NCBI GenBank assembly: GCA_943355135.1
Contig: CALREG010000004.1
Location: 1-29,559, forward strand
Reading direction: 5' to 3'
DNA length: 29,559 nt
Source: Candidatus Nomurabacteria bacterium
GTDB taxonomy: Bacteria > Patescibacteriota > Minisyncoccia > Phycocordibacterales > SBAW01
The notes under the pieces were generated by a model, which made no database searches, was not told the DNA's origin, and was given only the letters and a program-made list of their open reading frames with translations. Numbering within the stretch: the first letter of the stretch is position 1; every line of letters begins with the position of its first letter. Of this stretch, positions 1 through 6,111 are shown piece after piece. The position numbers were made by a program, and so were the translations under genes.

Positions 1-408
1 AACTACCTTTGCCTTAAGTGGGAGTTTTGCAGCGGCCTTCTTGAGGGTCGCGATAGCCATCGCATCCCCTACTCCGTCTACCTCAAAGAGAACGCGGCCA
101 GGCCATACCTGCACCTCGTAGCCTACCGGGTCGCCCTTGCCCTTGCCGAGCTTAACCTCCGGCGGCTTCTGTGTATAGGGCTTGTCGGGGAAGATGCGGA
201 CCCAAAGCTTGCCGGTCTTGCCGAGCGAGCGAGCGATAACTTTGCGAGCAGACTCGATTTGGTTGGAGCGTACGCGCGCTTCGGTGATGGCTTTGAGGCC
301 ATGCGAGCCAAACGCAACCGTAACACCGCGTGTCGCAAGCTTAGGCGACTTTGGGTTGCGGCGCATCGTGTGCGACTTGCGGAATTTTACTTTCTTAGGA
401 AACAACAT
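1..408 (-). CDS. rplP: 50S ribosomal protein L16 (3' end beyond window)
   Basis: L16 is a large-subunit protein near the peptidyl-transferase centre and the A-site tRNA elbow. The minus-strand reading from the ATG at 408 starts MLFPKKVKFRKSHTMRR and runs open for 136 codons to the window edge without a stop. It contains the recognisable L16 stretches GVTVAFGSHGLKA, KPYTQKPPEVKLGKGKG and VWPGRVLFEVDG. L16 is usually 136-140 residues, so only a few residues are missing. It follows rpsC by 6 bp, as the last visible gene of the rpsS-rplV-rpsC-rplP unit. There is no Shine-Dalgarno sequence at normal spacing; an AAGGA lies 13 nt upstream inside rpsC. Identification is secure. Confidence 0.96.
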   Translation of the reverse strand, partial: MLFPKKVKFRKSHTMRRNPKSPKLATRGVTVAFGSHGLKAITEARVRSNQIESARKVIARSLGKTGKLWVRIFPDKPYTQKPPEVKLGKGKGDPVGYEVQVWPGRVLFEVDGVGDAMAIATLKKAAAKLPLKAKVV

Positions 409-414
409 ATAGAT

Positions 415-1083
415 TTATTTGTCCTTCTTGTTGGTCTTAGCAAAGACATCGCCCTTGTATACCCATACCTTGATGCCGATGACACCAAGCGGCAGGTCTG
501 CGCGCTCTTTGTGGAAGTCGACGTCGGCGCGGATGGTCTGCAGCGGAACGCGGCCTTTCTTCAAAGTTTCAGTGCGGGACATAGAGCCACCCCCGAGCAT
601 GCCCGAGAGCGTGATGCGCACACCTTTGACATCGCGGTTGGCCATCACCTTTTCAATCGTCTGCTTAAGGACACGGCGGAATGGGAGGCGCTTCTCCAAA
701 GACTCAGCAACCATGTACCCAACAATCGCGGCGCTCGACTCAGGCGAGCGGATCTCCTCGATATCAAGCTTGATTTCAGGAACGGAGAGACCGCGTTTCT
801 GCAAAAACTTTGCAATAGAGTTGCGCAGTTTGGTCGAGCCCTCGCCAGAGCGGCCGATGATGAGGCCGGGGCGCGAGGTCTTGATGATGACGCGGAGCTG
901 CTTGCCGCGCTCAAGCTCGATGCCGCCTACGTACATACCGCGGAGCTCCTTGAGGAGGTACTCGCGCAACAGCACACCCGCCTTCAAATTTTCCAAATAG
1001 GCAGGACCCTCAGCAAACCAGCGGTGGCGCCAATCGCGGAGGATTCCCAAACGGTGTGCAAATGGATGTACAACTTTAGACAT
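415..1083 (-). CDS. rpsC: 30S ribosomal protein S3
   Basis: S3 is a small-subunit head protein at the mRNA entry channel. The 222-residue protein starts MSKVVHPFAHRLGILRDW, the usual S3 opening. It has the KH-domain GXXG loop in LIIGRSGEGSTKLRN, and the C-terminal domain contains SGMLGGGSMSRTE and PLGVIGIKVWVYKG. A longer reading from 1212 was rejected because the extra 43 residues lie inside rplV and do not resemble S3. It starts 4 bp after the rplV stop, so it is co-transcribed. An AAGGAG-like run sits about 12 nt upstream of the start, longer than normal spacing. Confidence 0.97.
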   Translation of the reverse strand: MSKVVHPFAHRLGILRDWRHRWFAEGPAYLENLKAGVLLREYLLKELRGMYVGGIELERGKQLRVIIKTSRPGLIIGRSGEGSTKLRNSIAKFLQKRGLSVPEIKLDIEEIRSPESSAAIVGYMVAESLEKRLPFRRVLKQTIEKVMANRDVKGVRITLSGMLGGGSMSRTETLKKGRVPLQTIRADVDFHKERADLPLGVIGIKVWVYKGDVFAKTNKKDK

Positions 1084-1087
1084 AAAA

Positions 1088-1438
1088 TTATTTGGCCTTC
1101 TCCTTTTTAGGGAGCTTCTTAGCGAGCGAGAGGGTGATGTGGCTGGTGCGCTTGAGGATCTGTGCAGCGCGACCGCGGGCGCGGGGCATAGAGCGTTTAA
1201 AGACGATACCACCGTTGACCTCTATCTTCGAAATATAGAGCTCAGAGGCAGGAACATCTTTGGCATTGGCGATGGCCGACTTGATGAGCTTGGCCATCGG
1301 CTCGGAACCGCGCTTGGGGAGCATGGTGAGCATCGCGAGCGCATGCTCAGCCGACTTGCCGCGCACGAGGTCGGCAATGAGGCGTATCTTGCGAGGCGCT
1401 TGGCGGTAGTTTGAAAGTGTAGCGGTAGAAGCGGTCAT
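1088..1438 (-). CDS. rplV: 50S ribosomal protein L22
   Basis: L22 lines the peptide exit tunnel. The start was placed at 1438, giving 116 residues that begin MTASTATLSNYRQAPRKI. The classical L22 segment NYRQAPRKIRLIADLVRGK and the C-terminal hairpin region FKRSMPRARGRAAQILKRTS are present. Upstream in-frame codons lie inside rpsS and were excluded. The gene sits between rpsS (4 bp upstream) and rpsC (4 bp downstream), the standard S10-operon order. The short A/T-rich gap has no Shine-Dalgarno sequence, so translation may be coupled to rpsS. Confidence 0.97.
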   Translation of the reverse strand: MTASTATLSNYRQAPRKIRLIADLVRGKSAEHALAMLTMLPKRGSEPMAKLIKSAIANAKDVPASELYISKIEVNGGIVFKRSMPRARGRAAQILKRTSHITLSLAKKLPKKEKAK

Positions 1439-1442
1439 ATTA

Positions 1443-1808
1443 TTATTTAGCAGGTGCGGCCTTCTTGGCACCAGCAGCATCAGCAGCAGCTTTGGCAGCC
1501 TGTGCAGATGCAATCTCAGCCTCCTTGGCTTTGGTCTCCATCTCCTTCTGCATCTTGCCTCCGTGGCGAACGAACTTCTTGGTCGGGCTAAACTCGCCGA
1601 GGCGGTGCCCTACCATGTCCTCGCTTACGAGCACCTCGATGTGCTTGATACCATTGTGGACGCCGAACTTAAAGCCGACCATCTCCGGAGCAATCTGCGA
1701 GCGGCGTGCCCACGTCTTAATAAGCTCAGCAGTCTGAGGCTTTTTGCCCTCAATCTTCTTGAGGAGCTTTTCGTCGATGTAGGGACCTTTTTTAAGTGAG
1801 CGAGCCAT
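1443..1808 (-). CDS. rpsS: 30S ribosomal protein S19 with Ala/Lys-rich tail
   Basis: S19 is a head protein of the small subunit that contacts S13 and the A-site finger. The first ~90 residues are canonical: [42 protein letters not shown] and [17 protein letters not shown]. The protein is 121 residues against about 92 in most bacteria. The extra ~30 are a helical Ala/Lys/Glu tail ending GAKKAAPAK. In the usual S10 order rplB directly precedes this gene. Here about 800 bp with two antiparallel genes intervene, and rpsS has its own promoter at 1880-1908. Confidence 0.97.
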   Translation of the reverse strand: MARSLKKGPYIDEKLLKKIEGKKPQTAELIKTWARRSQIAPEMVGFKFGVHNGIKHIEVLVSEDMVGHRLGEFSPTKKFVRHGGKMQKEMETKAKEAEIASAQAAKAAADAAGAKKAAPAK

Positions 1809-1833
1809 TTTGGCAATTTAAAATTCCCTGCCC

Positions 1834-1858
1834 GTCGTGACCAAAGAGCGGTCAGACC
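1834..1858 (-). other. rpsS leader hairpin
   Basis: The leader RNA between the rpsS promoter and its ATG can form TGACC-GCTCTTT-GGTCA (5-bp stem, 7-nt loop). No U-run follows, so it is not an intrinsic terminator. It could be an autoregulatory site for a ribosomal protein, but only the base pairing is seen. Confidence 0.35.
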
Positions 1859-1879
1859 TTGCGGCACGGAAGTACAGGC

Positions 1880-1908
1880 ACTATAGCCTAGCGTAGGGAG
1901 GAGTGCAA
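1880..1908 (-). promoter_or_regulatory. Promoter for rpsS-rplV-rpsC-rplP
   Basis: Read on the minus strand: TTGCAC at 1908-1903, a 17-bp spacer ending CTAGGC, then TATAGT at 1885-1880. This is a good sigma70-type match at ideal spacing. It would start transcription about 65 nt before the rpsS ATG and compensates for separation of rpsS from rplB. It closely resembles the rplC promoter at 5126-5154, which also has TTGCA and CTAGGC before the -10. Confidence 0.75.
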
Positions 1909-1980
1909 GTTTAATGAAAAACCCTTGGCAAAATACATTATGTATGTCAAAGTTTACTCAGAGTAAGCACGGAGAAAGCC

Positions 1981-2145
1981 ATGAATAGCCCCGGCAAGGA
2001 AGTACCCACCGAGGACATCCCCATTATCCCAAATCCTAACGCGCCTTCAGAAACAGAGTTGAAAGCACTCTGGGAAGACGCGGTAAAGGATATCTCTTCG
2101 AAGCCTCAGAAGGGACTGGCGCACAAGCCGATGGACCGCACCTAA
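1981..2145 (+). CDS. Orphan 54-residue protein
   Basis: This small reading frame begins MNSPGKEVPTEDIPIIPN and ends HKPMDRT; the product is hydrophilic and proline-rich with one short helical stretch (TELKALWEDAVKDI). I do not recognise a family. Reality as a gene is supported by a GGAGAA Shine-Dalgarno sequence 6 nt before the ATG and by a GC-rich hairpin with a T-run that begins at its stop codon. It lies on the strand opposite to the ribosomal genes, together with the 95-residue gene downstream, between rplB and rpsS. No convincing promoter was found; a short palindrome ATACAT-T-ATGTAT lies at 1933-1945. Confidence 0.65.
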   Translation: MNSPGKEVPTEDIPIIPNPNAPSETELKALWEDAVKDISSKPQKGLAHKPMDRT

Positions 2146-2172
2146 ACCGCCCCACATTGGTGGCGGTTTTTT
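2144..2172 (+). terminator. Intrinsic terminator of the 54-residue gene
   Basis: AAACCGCC, a short loop, then GGCGGTTT followed by TTTT. The stem begins within the TAA stop codon of the upstream gene. The extended -10 promoter of the next gene starts about 10 bp further on. Confidence 0.8.
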
Positions 2173-2179
2173 ATTTTTG

Positions 2180-2188
2180 TGGTATAGT
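2180..2188 (+). promoter_or_regulatory. Extended -10 promoter of the 95-residue gene
   Basis: TGGTATAGT (TG-n-TATAGT) within the longer string TGTGGTATAGT, directly after a T-rich terminator. The same string type precedes other orphan genes and tpi in this window. No clear -35 is present, as expected for extended -10 promoters. The start codon is 29 nt downstream and has a strong Shine-Dalgarno sequence. Confidence 0.65.
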
Positions 2189-2217
2189 CGCTGCGGACGC
2201 AGCAGGAGGAGGAAGCG

Positions 2218-2505
2218 ATGCGCACCTACCAGTTCCGCTACATGCACGGGAAATCGATGCCGTACAAGACTTTGGAAGCCTTGGATGACATCGACTTTTA
2301 TGCCCAGCTCGGGGAATTCGAGCGCACCTCGGGGATGAAGCACGTCGCCGACAGTATTGTCTGCACGGTGAGTGAGACCCGCAAGGTCCCCGAGCCGCCA
2401 GCGCGAGAAGACTATTCCAGCGAAGCCTTGTTGGCCACAGGGGAAAGACTGCTCCCCCATTCAATCAAGACGGCCCGTGCTGTTGTTGAAAAATTTTTGG
2501 ACTAA
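2218..2505 (+). CDS. Orphan 95-residue protein
   Basis: The product begins MRTYQFRYMHGKSMPYKTLE and has no transmembrane segment or signal peptide. It has a hydrophobic/aromatic N-terminal half, then a Pro/Glu-rich linker (KVPEPPAREDY) and a C-terminal helix (LLPHSIKTARAVVEKFLD). No family is recognised. Expression signals are strong: an extended -10 promoter at 2180-2188, an AGGAGGAGG Shine-Dalgarno sequence 5-6 nt before the ATG, and an intrinsic terminator immediately after the stop. The gene is a self-contained cassette antiparallel to the S10 operon, between rplB and rpsS. Confidence 0.8.
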   Translation: MRTYQFRYMHGKSMPYKTLEALDDIDFYAQLGEFERTSGMKHVADSIVCTVSETRKVPEPPAREDYSSEALLATGERLLPHSIKTARAVVEKFLD

Positions 2506-2510
2506 CGAAC

Positions 2511-2537
2511 AATCCCGCCTTTCGGCGGGATTTTTTC
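2511..2537 (+). terminator. Intrinsic terminator of the 95-residue gene
   Basis: AATCCCGCC-TTTC-GGCGGGATT, a perfect 9-bp stem with a tetraloop followed by a T-run, 5 bp after the stop codon. Confidence 0.9.
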
Positions 2538-2561
2538 TTTCTATTGTTTGGCTCCGCGTTT

Positions 2562-2598
2562 GCCCCGTGAGATAGGCGGAGCCGCCATCTCATGGGGT
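2562..2598. repeat. Palindromic element downstream of rplB
   Basis: A hairpin of about 17 bp: GCCCCGTGAGAT pairs with ATCTCATGGGGT (including G-U pairs), continuing after a one-base bulge into GGCGG-AG-CCGCC. It lies between the rplB stop codon and the terminator of the antiparallel gene. There is no U-run on either side, so it is not an intrinsic terminator. The core CCCC(G/A)TGAGATA recurs in a second palindrome at 26553-26598. Confidence 0.7.
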
Positions 2599-2607
2599 TT
2601 GCCGACT

Positions 2608-3456
2608 CTATTGCTTAGCTCCTCTTTTACCTACCTTTCTACGAGAAACAATAAGATAGTTGGAGTACTTCTTCGGCGTGCGGGTCTTCTGGCCCTTGCC
2701 GGTGGGTTTGCCCCAAGCCGACTTGGCGCGGCGCAAGCCGCGACCCTGACGACCCTCTCCGCCGCCGTGCGGGTGGTCAACTGGGTTCATCGCAGTACCG
2801 CGCACCGTAGGGCGGATACCCAACCAGCGGCTGCGACCTGCCTTGCCGATAGTGCGGAGGTGGTGCTCGTCGTTTGATACCTCACCGAGTGTTGCCCAGC
2901 AAGTCTCGAGCACTTTGCGAACTTCCGACGATGGCATCTTAAGATCTGCGTAGCCAGCATCGCGGGCGATGAGCTCGATGTACGTACCAGCCGAGCGAGC
3001 GAGCTTGCCGCCGTTGCCTGGCTTGAGCTCTACGTTGTATATAAATGCGCCGATAGGCAAAGCACTGAGCGGCATACGATTGCCCGGTACTGCAGCAGCC
3101 GTAGGCGACGTCTCGATTGTCTGCCCAACCTTGGCCGTGCGAGGAAGGAGCGCGTAGCGGCGCTCGCCGTCTTTGTAGAGCAAGAGACCGATGAAGCCCG
3201 AGCGGTTCGGATCGTACTCAACGGTCTCGACTACTGCCGGCACCATCTTTTTATAATCAAAGTCTACATCGCGGAAGAGGCGCTTGTGTCCGCCGCCCTT
3301 GTGGCGCACGGTGATGCGGCCTGCGTTGTTGCGGCCGAAGTCGCGCTTGCCACCCTTGGTGAGCGCTTTGTGTGGCTCATTGGTAGTGACCTTCCCCTTA
3401 AAGGTGACGGTCGTCATGTGGCGGCGGGAGTCTGTGTAAGGTTTGTAGGATTTCAT
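2608..3456 (-). CDS. rplB: 50S ribosomal protein L2
   Basis: L2 is a universally conserved large-subunit protein needed for subunit association and peptidyl-transferase activity. The 282-residue product has the N-terminal RNA-binding part (KGGKRDFGRNNAGRITVRH, KGGGHKRLFR) and the diagnostic C-terminal segment RGTAMNPVDHPHGGGEGR. That segment includes the histidine implicated in peptidyl transfer. Length is normal. It follows rplW by 9 bp. Downstream, where rpsS would be expected, there is instead a palindromic element and two antiparallel orphan genes. Confidence 0.98.
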   Translation of the reverse strand: MKSYKPYTDSRRHMTTVTFKGKVTTNEPHKALTKGGKRDFGRNNAGRITVRHKGGGHKRLFRDVDFDYKKMVPAVVETVEYDPNRSGFIGLLLYKDGERRYALLPRTAKVGQTIETSPTAAAVPGNRMPLSALPIGAFIYNVELKPGNGGKLARSAGTYIELIARDAGYADLKMPSSEVRKVLETCWATLGEVSNDEHHLRTIGKAGRSRWLGIRPTVRGTAMNPVDHPHGGGEGRQGRGLRRAKSAWGKPTGKGQKTRTPKKYSNYLIVSRRKVGKRGAKQ

Positions 3457-3465
3457 AAAGGTTTT

Positions 3466-3753
3466 TTACGCAAGGTCAATCTTGTCGCCCTTCTTCAAAA
3501 AGACGTATGCCTTCTTGCCACCAGCAGTAAGCCCGGTGCGGTTGGTGCCGCGAGTCATCACCTGCTTGCGCGGGATAGCAATGAGCGTCACTTTGCGCGG
3601 GGAAACCTTGTAGATTTCTTTGACCGCCCCAGCAATAGCCTTCTTGCTGGCATCTTTTGCAACGTTGAAGACGTACGCACCTTGCTCGGCGAGGTAGGCA
3701 CCCTTTTCGGTGATGCGTGGCGATATGAGGATGTATCCAGAGTGCTTGTGCAT
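3466..3753 (-). CDS. rplW: 50S ribosomal protein L23
   Basis: L23 sits at the peptide-tunnel exit and docks trigger factor and SRP. The 95-residue product has the usual opening ILISPRITEKGAYLAEQGAYV and the tail YVFLKKGDKIDLA. Between them are the conserved KEIYKVSPRKVTLI strand-turn and the loop region MTRGTNRTGLTAGGKKA. It starts 1 nt after the rplD stop and ends 9 bp before rplB, as in the standard S10 operon. No Shine-Dalgarno sequence is visible, so coupling to rplD is likely. Confidence 0.97.
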   Translation of the reverse strand: MHKHSGYILISPRITEKGAYLAEQGAYVFNVAKDASKKAIAGAVKEIYKVSPRKVTLIAIPRKQVMTRGTNRTGLTAGGKKAYVFLKKGDKIDLA

Positions 3754-3754
3754 A

Positions 3755-4414
3755 TTATTTTATTGCCGACTTCTTGCCGAGCATTTCAACTGCCTCCTTC
3801 GGGCTTGTAATCACCAAGTACTTGGTAGAAAGGACCGAGAGTGGGTTGAGGTTGCGCATCTCTTCGACCGAAATGTTGCCAAAGTTGCTGAAAGACTTGA
3901 TGGTTGGGACGCTGCGGGATGGAAGTGCAATGAGTGCGGCATTCTTGCGCTTAGAGAAGCCGGAGAAGTTCTTGCCTAATGCCATAAGTACTGCCTTGCC
4001 GGCGGATGCCTTCGGTGCCTGCATCTCGATAGAGTCTACAAAGATGACCTCGCCGTCTTTGTACTTGCGCGAGAGTACGGTCAAAAGCGCTTTGGCGGCC
4101 ATGGTGCGATTGATCTTTTGTGCGTAGATCTTGTTCTTGCGCGGGCCGTGGGTCACACCGCCTCCCTTCCAGATAGGTGAGCGCGATGAGCCGTGGCGGG
4201 CGCGGCCGGTACCCTTTTGCTGCCAAGGCTTCTTGCCGCCGCCGCGTACCTCGCCACGGTCTTTGGTGTGGGCGACGTTTGGGCGGGCGTTGGCCTGCAT
4301 AGCAAGCACCACTTGGTGCACCAAGTCGGCGTTCCACTTGAGCCCAAAGATGTTCTCAGGCGCGTCGAACTTGCCTACTGCCTCACCCTTCATGTTGTAA
4401 AGTTTGGATTCCAT
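3755..4414 (-). CDS. rplD: 50S ribosomal protein L4
   Basis: L4 reaches into the peptide exit tunnel. The 219-residue product has the family's most characteristic stretch, KPWQQKGTGRARHGSSRSP then WKGGGVTHGPR, at residues ~62-93. The globular domain follows (NRTMAAKALLTVLSRKYKDG, PLSVLSTKYLVIT). Its position between rplC (5 bp upstream) and rplW (1 bp downstream) is standard. In some bacteria L4 represses its own operon by binding the S10 leader. The rplC leader here is about 60 nt, but no matching structure can be asserted. Confidence 0.97.
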   Translation of the reverse strand: MESKLYNMKGEAVGKFDAPENIFGLKWNADLVHQVVLAMQANARPNVAHTKDRGEVRGGGKKPWQQKGTGRARHGSSRSPIWKGGGVTHGPRKNKIYAQKINRTMAAKALLTVLSRKYKDGEVIFVDSIEMQAPKASAGKAVLMALGKNFSGFSKRKNAALIALPSRSVPTIKSFSNFGNISVEEMRNLNPLSVLSTKYLVITSPKEAVEMLGKKSAIK

Positions 4415-4419
4415 AAAAA

Positions 4420-5058
4420 TTATGCGCGGATTTCTACCACGGTGCCCTTGCGACCCGGGATTGCACCTGAAATGACGATTTCGTTGGTTGCAGGGTGTAC
4501 TTGCAAGACCGAGAGGTTGCGCACCGATACGCGCTCCTGACCCATGCGGCCTGCCATGCGCATACCCTTGGCAACGCGACCTCCTGCGCGGCCACCGCCT
4601 CCGCCGATAGAACCCGGAGAGCGCTCAGAGTGCTTCTGACCGTGCGAGCGCGGACCGCCATGGAAGCCGTGGCGCTTGACCACACCTTGGAAGCCGCGAC
4701 CTTTTGAGATTGCAGAAACAGTCACCTTGTCCCCTACTGCAAAAGCAGAGACATCGATAGTAGAGCCGAGTTCAGGAAAATTAGTATCCGGAGCACCCTC
4801 GCGCGTTGTAGGACGTGGGCGCATCTCGCGGAAAACTTTTAGCGCCTTACCCTTGGCATGACCAAGCTGTGCCTTGTTTACGCGCTTGTCGGTGGTGTCG
4901 CCAGCGCCTACCTGCATGGCGGCATAACCCTCCTTTTCTGCGGTTTTAATCTGGGTAACGACGTTCGGGGTGGCGATAATGACGGTCGCGGCAAAGGCCA
5001 TACCCTCTTCGGTATATACGGTCGTCATCTTGCCCTTTGTTCCAAGGATGAATTTCAT
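4420..5058 (-). CDS. rplC: 50S ribosomal protein L3
   Basis: L3 is an early-assembly large-subunit protein. With the start at 5058 (MKFILGTKGKMTTVYTEEG) it has 212 residues, the usual size. The conserved region KGRGFQGVVKRHGFHGGP, then SHGQKHSERSPGSIGGGG and the GMRMAGRMGQERV loop, is intact. An upstream in-frame ATG at 5127 was rejected because it overlaps the -10 box. The gene opens the rplC-rplD-rplW-rplB unit with its own promoter. rpsJ, normally adjacent, is 600 bp away. A GAGGGGA lies 12 nt before the start, longer than normal Shine-Dalgarno spacing. Confidence 0.97.
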   Translation of the reverse strand: MKFILGTKGKMTTVYTEEGMAFAATVIIATPNVVTQIKTAEKEGYAAMQVGAGDTTDKRVNKAQLGHAKGKALKVFREMRPRPTTREGAPDTNFPELGSTIDVSAFAVGDKVTVSAISKGRGFQGVVKRHGFHGGPRSHGQKHSERSPGSIGGGGGRAGGRVAKGMRMAGRMGQERVSVRNLSVLQVHPATNEIVISGAIPGRKGTVVEIRA

Positions 5059-5125
5059 TGTTGTGGTTGGTCCCCTCTGGGTTGCCCCGGGACGCTCATC
5101 AACGCTATGTAAGCGAGACCCAAGC

Positions 5126-5154
5126 AATATAGCCTAGGCCTGTTTTTTATGCAA
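5126..5154 (-). promoter_or_regulatory. Promoter for rplC-rplD-rplW-rplB
   Basis: On the minus strand: TTGCAT at 5154-5149, a 17-bp spacer ending CTAGGC, TATATT at 5131-5126. Spacing is ideal and both boxes match well. The predicted leader is about 60 nt. Confidence 0.8.
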
Positions 5155-5173
5155 ACCGCCGCCTGGTAGCACG

Positions 5174-5203
5174 AAAAAGCCCCCGATGCATCGGGAGCTT
5201 TTT
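5174..5203 (-). terminator. Strong bidirectional terminator upstream of rplC
   Basis: A 15-bp inverted repeat with one mismatch: AAAAAGC, one mismatched position, CCCGATG / CATCGGG, mismatch, GCTTTTT. T-runs are present on both strands. It insulates the rplC promoter from upstream transcription. Confidence 0.85.
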
Positions 5204-5249
5204 CATAGAATTTCTTTGCCTGGCGCGACATACCCTGTGCGTGCCAAAC

Positions 5250-5275
5250 AAAAAACCCGATTCATGAATATCAGG
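5250..5275 (-). terminator. Possible internal terminator of the candidate RNA
   Basis: On the minus strand CCTGAT, an 8-nt loop, ATCGGG (6-bp stem with one U-G pair), then TTTTTTG. It lies about 40 nt after the predicted transcription start, so it could act as an attenuator or as the end of a ~65-nt RNA. Confidence 0.45.
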
Positions 5276-5321
5276 CCGAAATCTTTTTTTGCGATCGCGA
5301 ACGAATGAGCAACTTTTTCCA

Positions 5322-5349
5322 AGTATACGAAAAAAATCACGAAGTTCAA
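5322..5349 (-). promoter_or_regulatory. Promoter of the candidate small RNA
   Basis: On the minus strand TTGAAC at 5349-5344, a 16-bp spacer, TATACT at 5327-5322. It follows the terminator of the 67-residue gene and points into a region without a protein gene. Confidence 0.6.
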
Positions 5350-5365
5350 ATGTGGATAAGAAAAA

Positions 5366-5386
5366 GGCGGCGCTTTACGCGCCGCC
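5366..5386 (-). terminator. Terminator overlapping the 67-residue gene's stop
   Basis: GGCGGCGC-loop-GCGCCGCC, a perfect 8-bp GC stem, followed on the minus strand by TTTTTC. The TAA stop codon of the gene lies inside the 5-nt loop. Confidence 0.9.
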
Positions 5387-5578
5387 GGATTGCATCCGCT
5401 TCTGCAGCGGTGTTAGTTTTTCATAAGGAACGGGCTCGGGGTGGAGCCGTTTATGCTGGAAGAAGAGCGCCGACGCTCTTTCGGCTTCCTGCGAGAAGGT
5501 CCCTTTTCTAATCACCGGCTCGTCGGAGTTACATTGCGCACACTGGCACTCGTCAGACTGAGGGAGCAATCGACTCAT
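5375..5578 (-). CDS. Orphan 67-residue protein with CxCxxC motif
   Basis: The product begins MSRLLPQSDECQCAQCNSDE and has three cysteines spaced C-x-C-x2-C near the N-terminus. This could be a small metal-binding knuckle, though three cysteines alone are not enough to claim zinc. The rest is polar, ending TPLQKRMQSGGA. No family is recognised. The start at 5578 was chosen over the overlapping ATG at 5581 and GTG at 5584 because the AGGAGG Shine-Dalgarno sequence (5589-5584) then has 5-nt spacing. The stop codon lies inside its terminator loop, and an extended -10 box lies at 5605-5613. It sits alone between rpsJ and rplC. Confidence 0.75.
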   Translation of the reverse strand: MSRLLPQSDECQCAQCNSDEPVIRKGTFSQEAERASALFFQHKRLHPEPVPYEKLTPLQKRMQSGGA

Positions 5579-5604
5579 CATCACCTCCTGCTGCTTCTTT
5601 CCCT

Positions 5605-5613
5605 ACCGTATCA
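5605..5613 (-). promoter_or_regulatory. Extended -10 promoter of the 67-residue gene
   Basis: On the minus strand TGATACGGT, within TTTTTGTGATACGGT, right after the rpsJ terminator T-run. It parallels TTTTTGTGGTATAGT upstream of the 95-residue gene. The match to a -10 (TACGGT) is modest. Confidence 0.45.
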
Positions 5614-5620
5614 CAAAAAG

Positions 5621-5650
5621 AAAAAACCGCCCTTGCGAGGCGGCTTTTTC
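5621..5650 (-). terminator. rpsJ terminator
   Basis: On the minus strand GCCGCC-loop-GGCGG then TTTTTT, starting about 20 nt after the rpsJ stop codon. T-runs flank both sides, so it could also work on the plus strand. Confidence 0.85.
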
Positions 5651-5663
5651 TTTTGATTTTTTG

Positions 5664-6032
5664 TTAGGCCATCTTTACGTCGATGGTGACGCCGGACGGA
5701 AGGCTGAGGTTGGTCAGCGCCTCGATGACCTTCGGGGTCGGGTCGAGGATGTCGATGACGCGCTTGTGTACGCGCATCTCAAACTGCTCGCGTGCATCTT
5801 TGTAGATGAAGGTCGAGCGGTTGACTGTGTACTTTTTAATTTCGGTCGGCAGAGGGATTGGTCCAGCAACTTTGGCATCATAGCGCAGTGCTGTGTCCAA
5901 AATTTGCTTGACCGACGCGTCGAGCACTTTGTGCTCGTAGGCGCGCACTTTGATGCGCAACTTTTGCGGGGCTGCTTCTGCCTTCTTGGCGCGCTTAGCA
6001 GGCGCCTTCTTCTCTTTTGATTCGGTAGCCAT
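5664..6032 (-). CDS. rpsJ: 30S ribosomal protein S10 with charged N-terminal tail
   Basis: S10 is a small-subunit head protein and, in many bacteria, the transcription factor NusE. The core from residue ~23 is canonical: [54 protein letters not shown]. An N-terminal extension of about 22 residues rich in Lys and Ala ([19 protein letters not shown]) brings the length to 122, against ~103. The gene follows tuf by 79 bp and is followed by its own terminator. It is thus transcriptionally separate from rplC, unlike the usual S10 operon. Confidence 0.97.
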   Translation of the reverse strand: MATESKEKKAPAKRAKKAEAAPQKLRIKVRAYEHKVLDASVKQILDTALRYDAKVAGPIPLPTEIKKYTVNRSTFIYKDAREQFEMRVHKRVIDILDPTPKVIEALTNLSLPSGVTIDVKMA

Positions 6033-6062
6033 ATGATTTGGAGCTAGTTCTCCCCAACGTAA

Positions 6063-6102
6063 CGTCGGAGTAACCTATACTCGTTTAGCTTACTCCTAAA
6101 TT
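6063..6102 (-). other. Hairpin between tuf and rpsJ
   Basis: On the minus strand GGAGTAA and TTACTCC flank about 16 nt that can extend the pairing with CTA/TAG. No U-run follows, so tuf and rpsJ are probably co-transcribed with this stem-loop between them. It could be a processing or regulatory site. Confidence 0.4.
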
Positions 6103-6111
6103 TTTAATTAA

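Larger units (their letters stand above)
5174..5315 (-). ncRNA. Candidate small RNA between rpsJ and rplC
   Basis: A good promoter (5322-5349) faces the minus strand and no plausible protein follows; the longest ATG frame is only 20 codons and lacks a ribosome-binding site. The transcript would begin near 5315, meet a first terminator-like hairpin with a U-run at 5250-5275, and end at a strong terminator at 5174-5203. This gives RNAs of about 65 or 140 nt. The region includes GCGATCGC and the palindrome ATTCATGAAT. I do not recognise it as tmRNA, 6S, SRP RNA or a known riboswitch. The stretch 5059-5374 otherwise holds only the rplC promoter and leader. Confidence 0.45.

Noticed and set aside
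259..1110. Long plus-strand reading frame opposite rpsC and rplP
   Set aside because: It is antisense to clearly coding ribosomal genes, has no ribosome-binding site or family features, and reflects high-GC codon structure.
1933..1945. ATACAT-T-ATGTAT as an operator of the 54-residue gene
   Set aside because: Short A/T palindrome without a promoter in register; too weak to call.
5258..5266. 20-codon minus-strand frame (MNRVFCLARTGYVAPGKEIL) inside the candidate RNA
   Set aside because: No ribosome-binding site, and the start codon lies in the hairpin; treated as non-coding.
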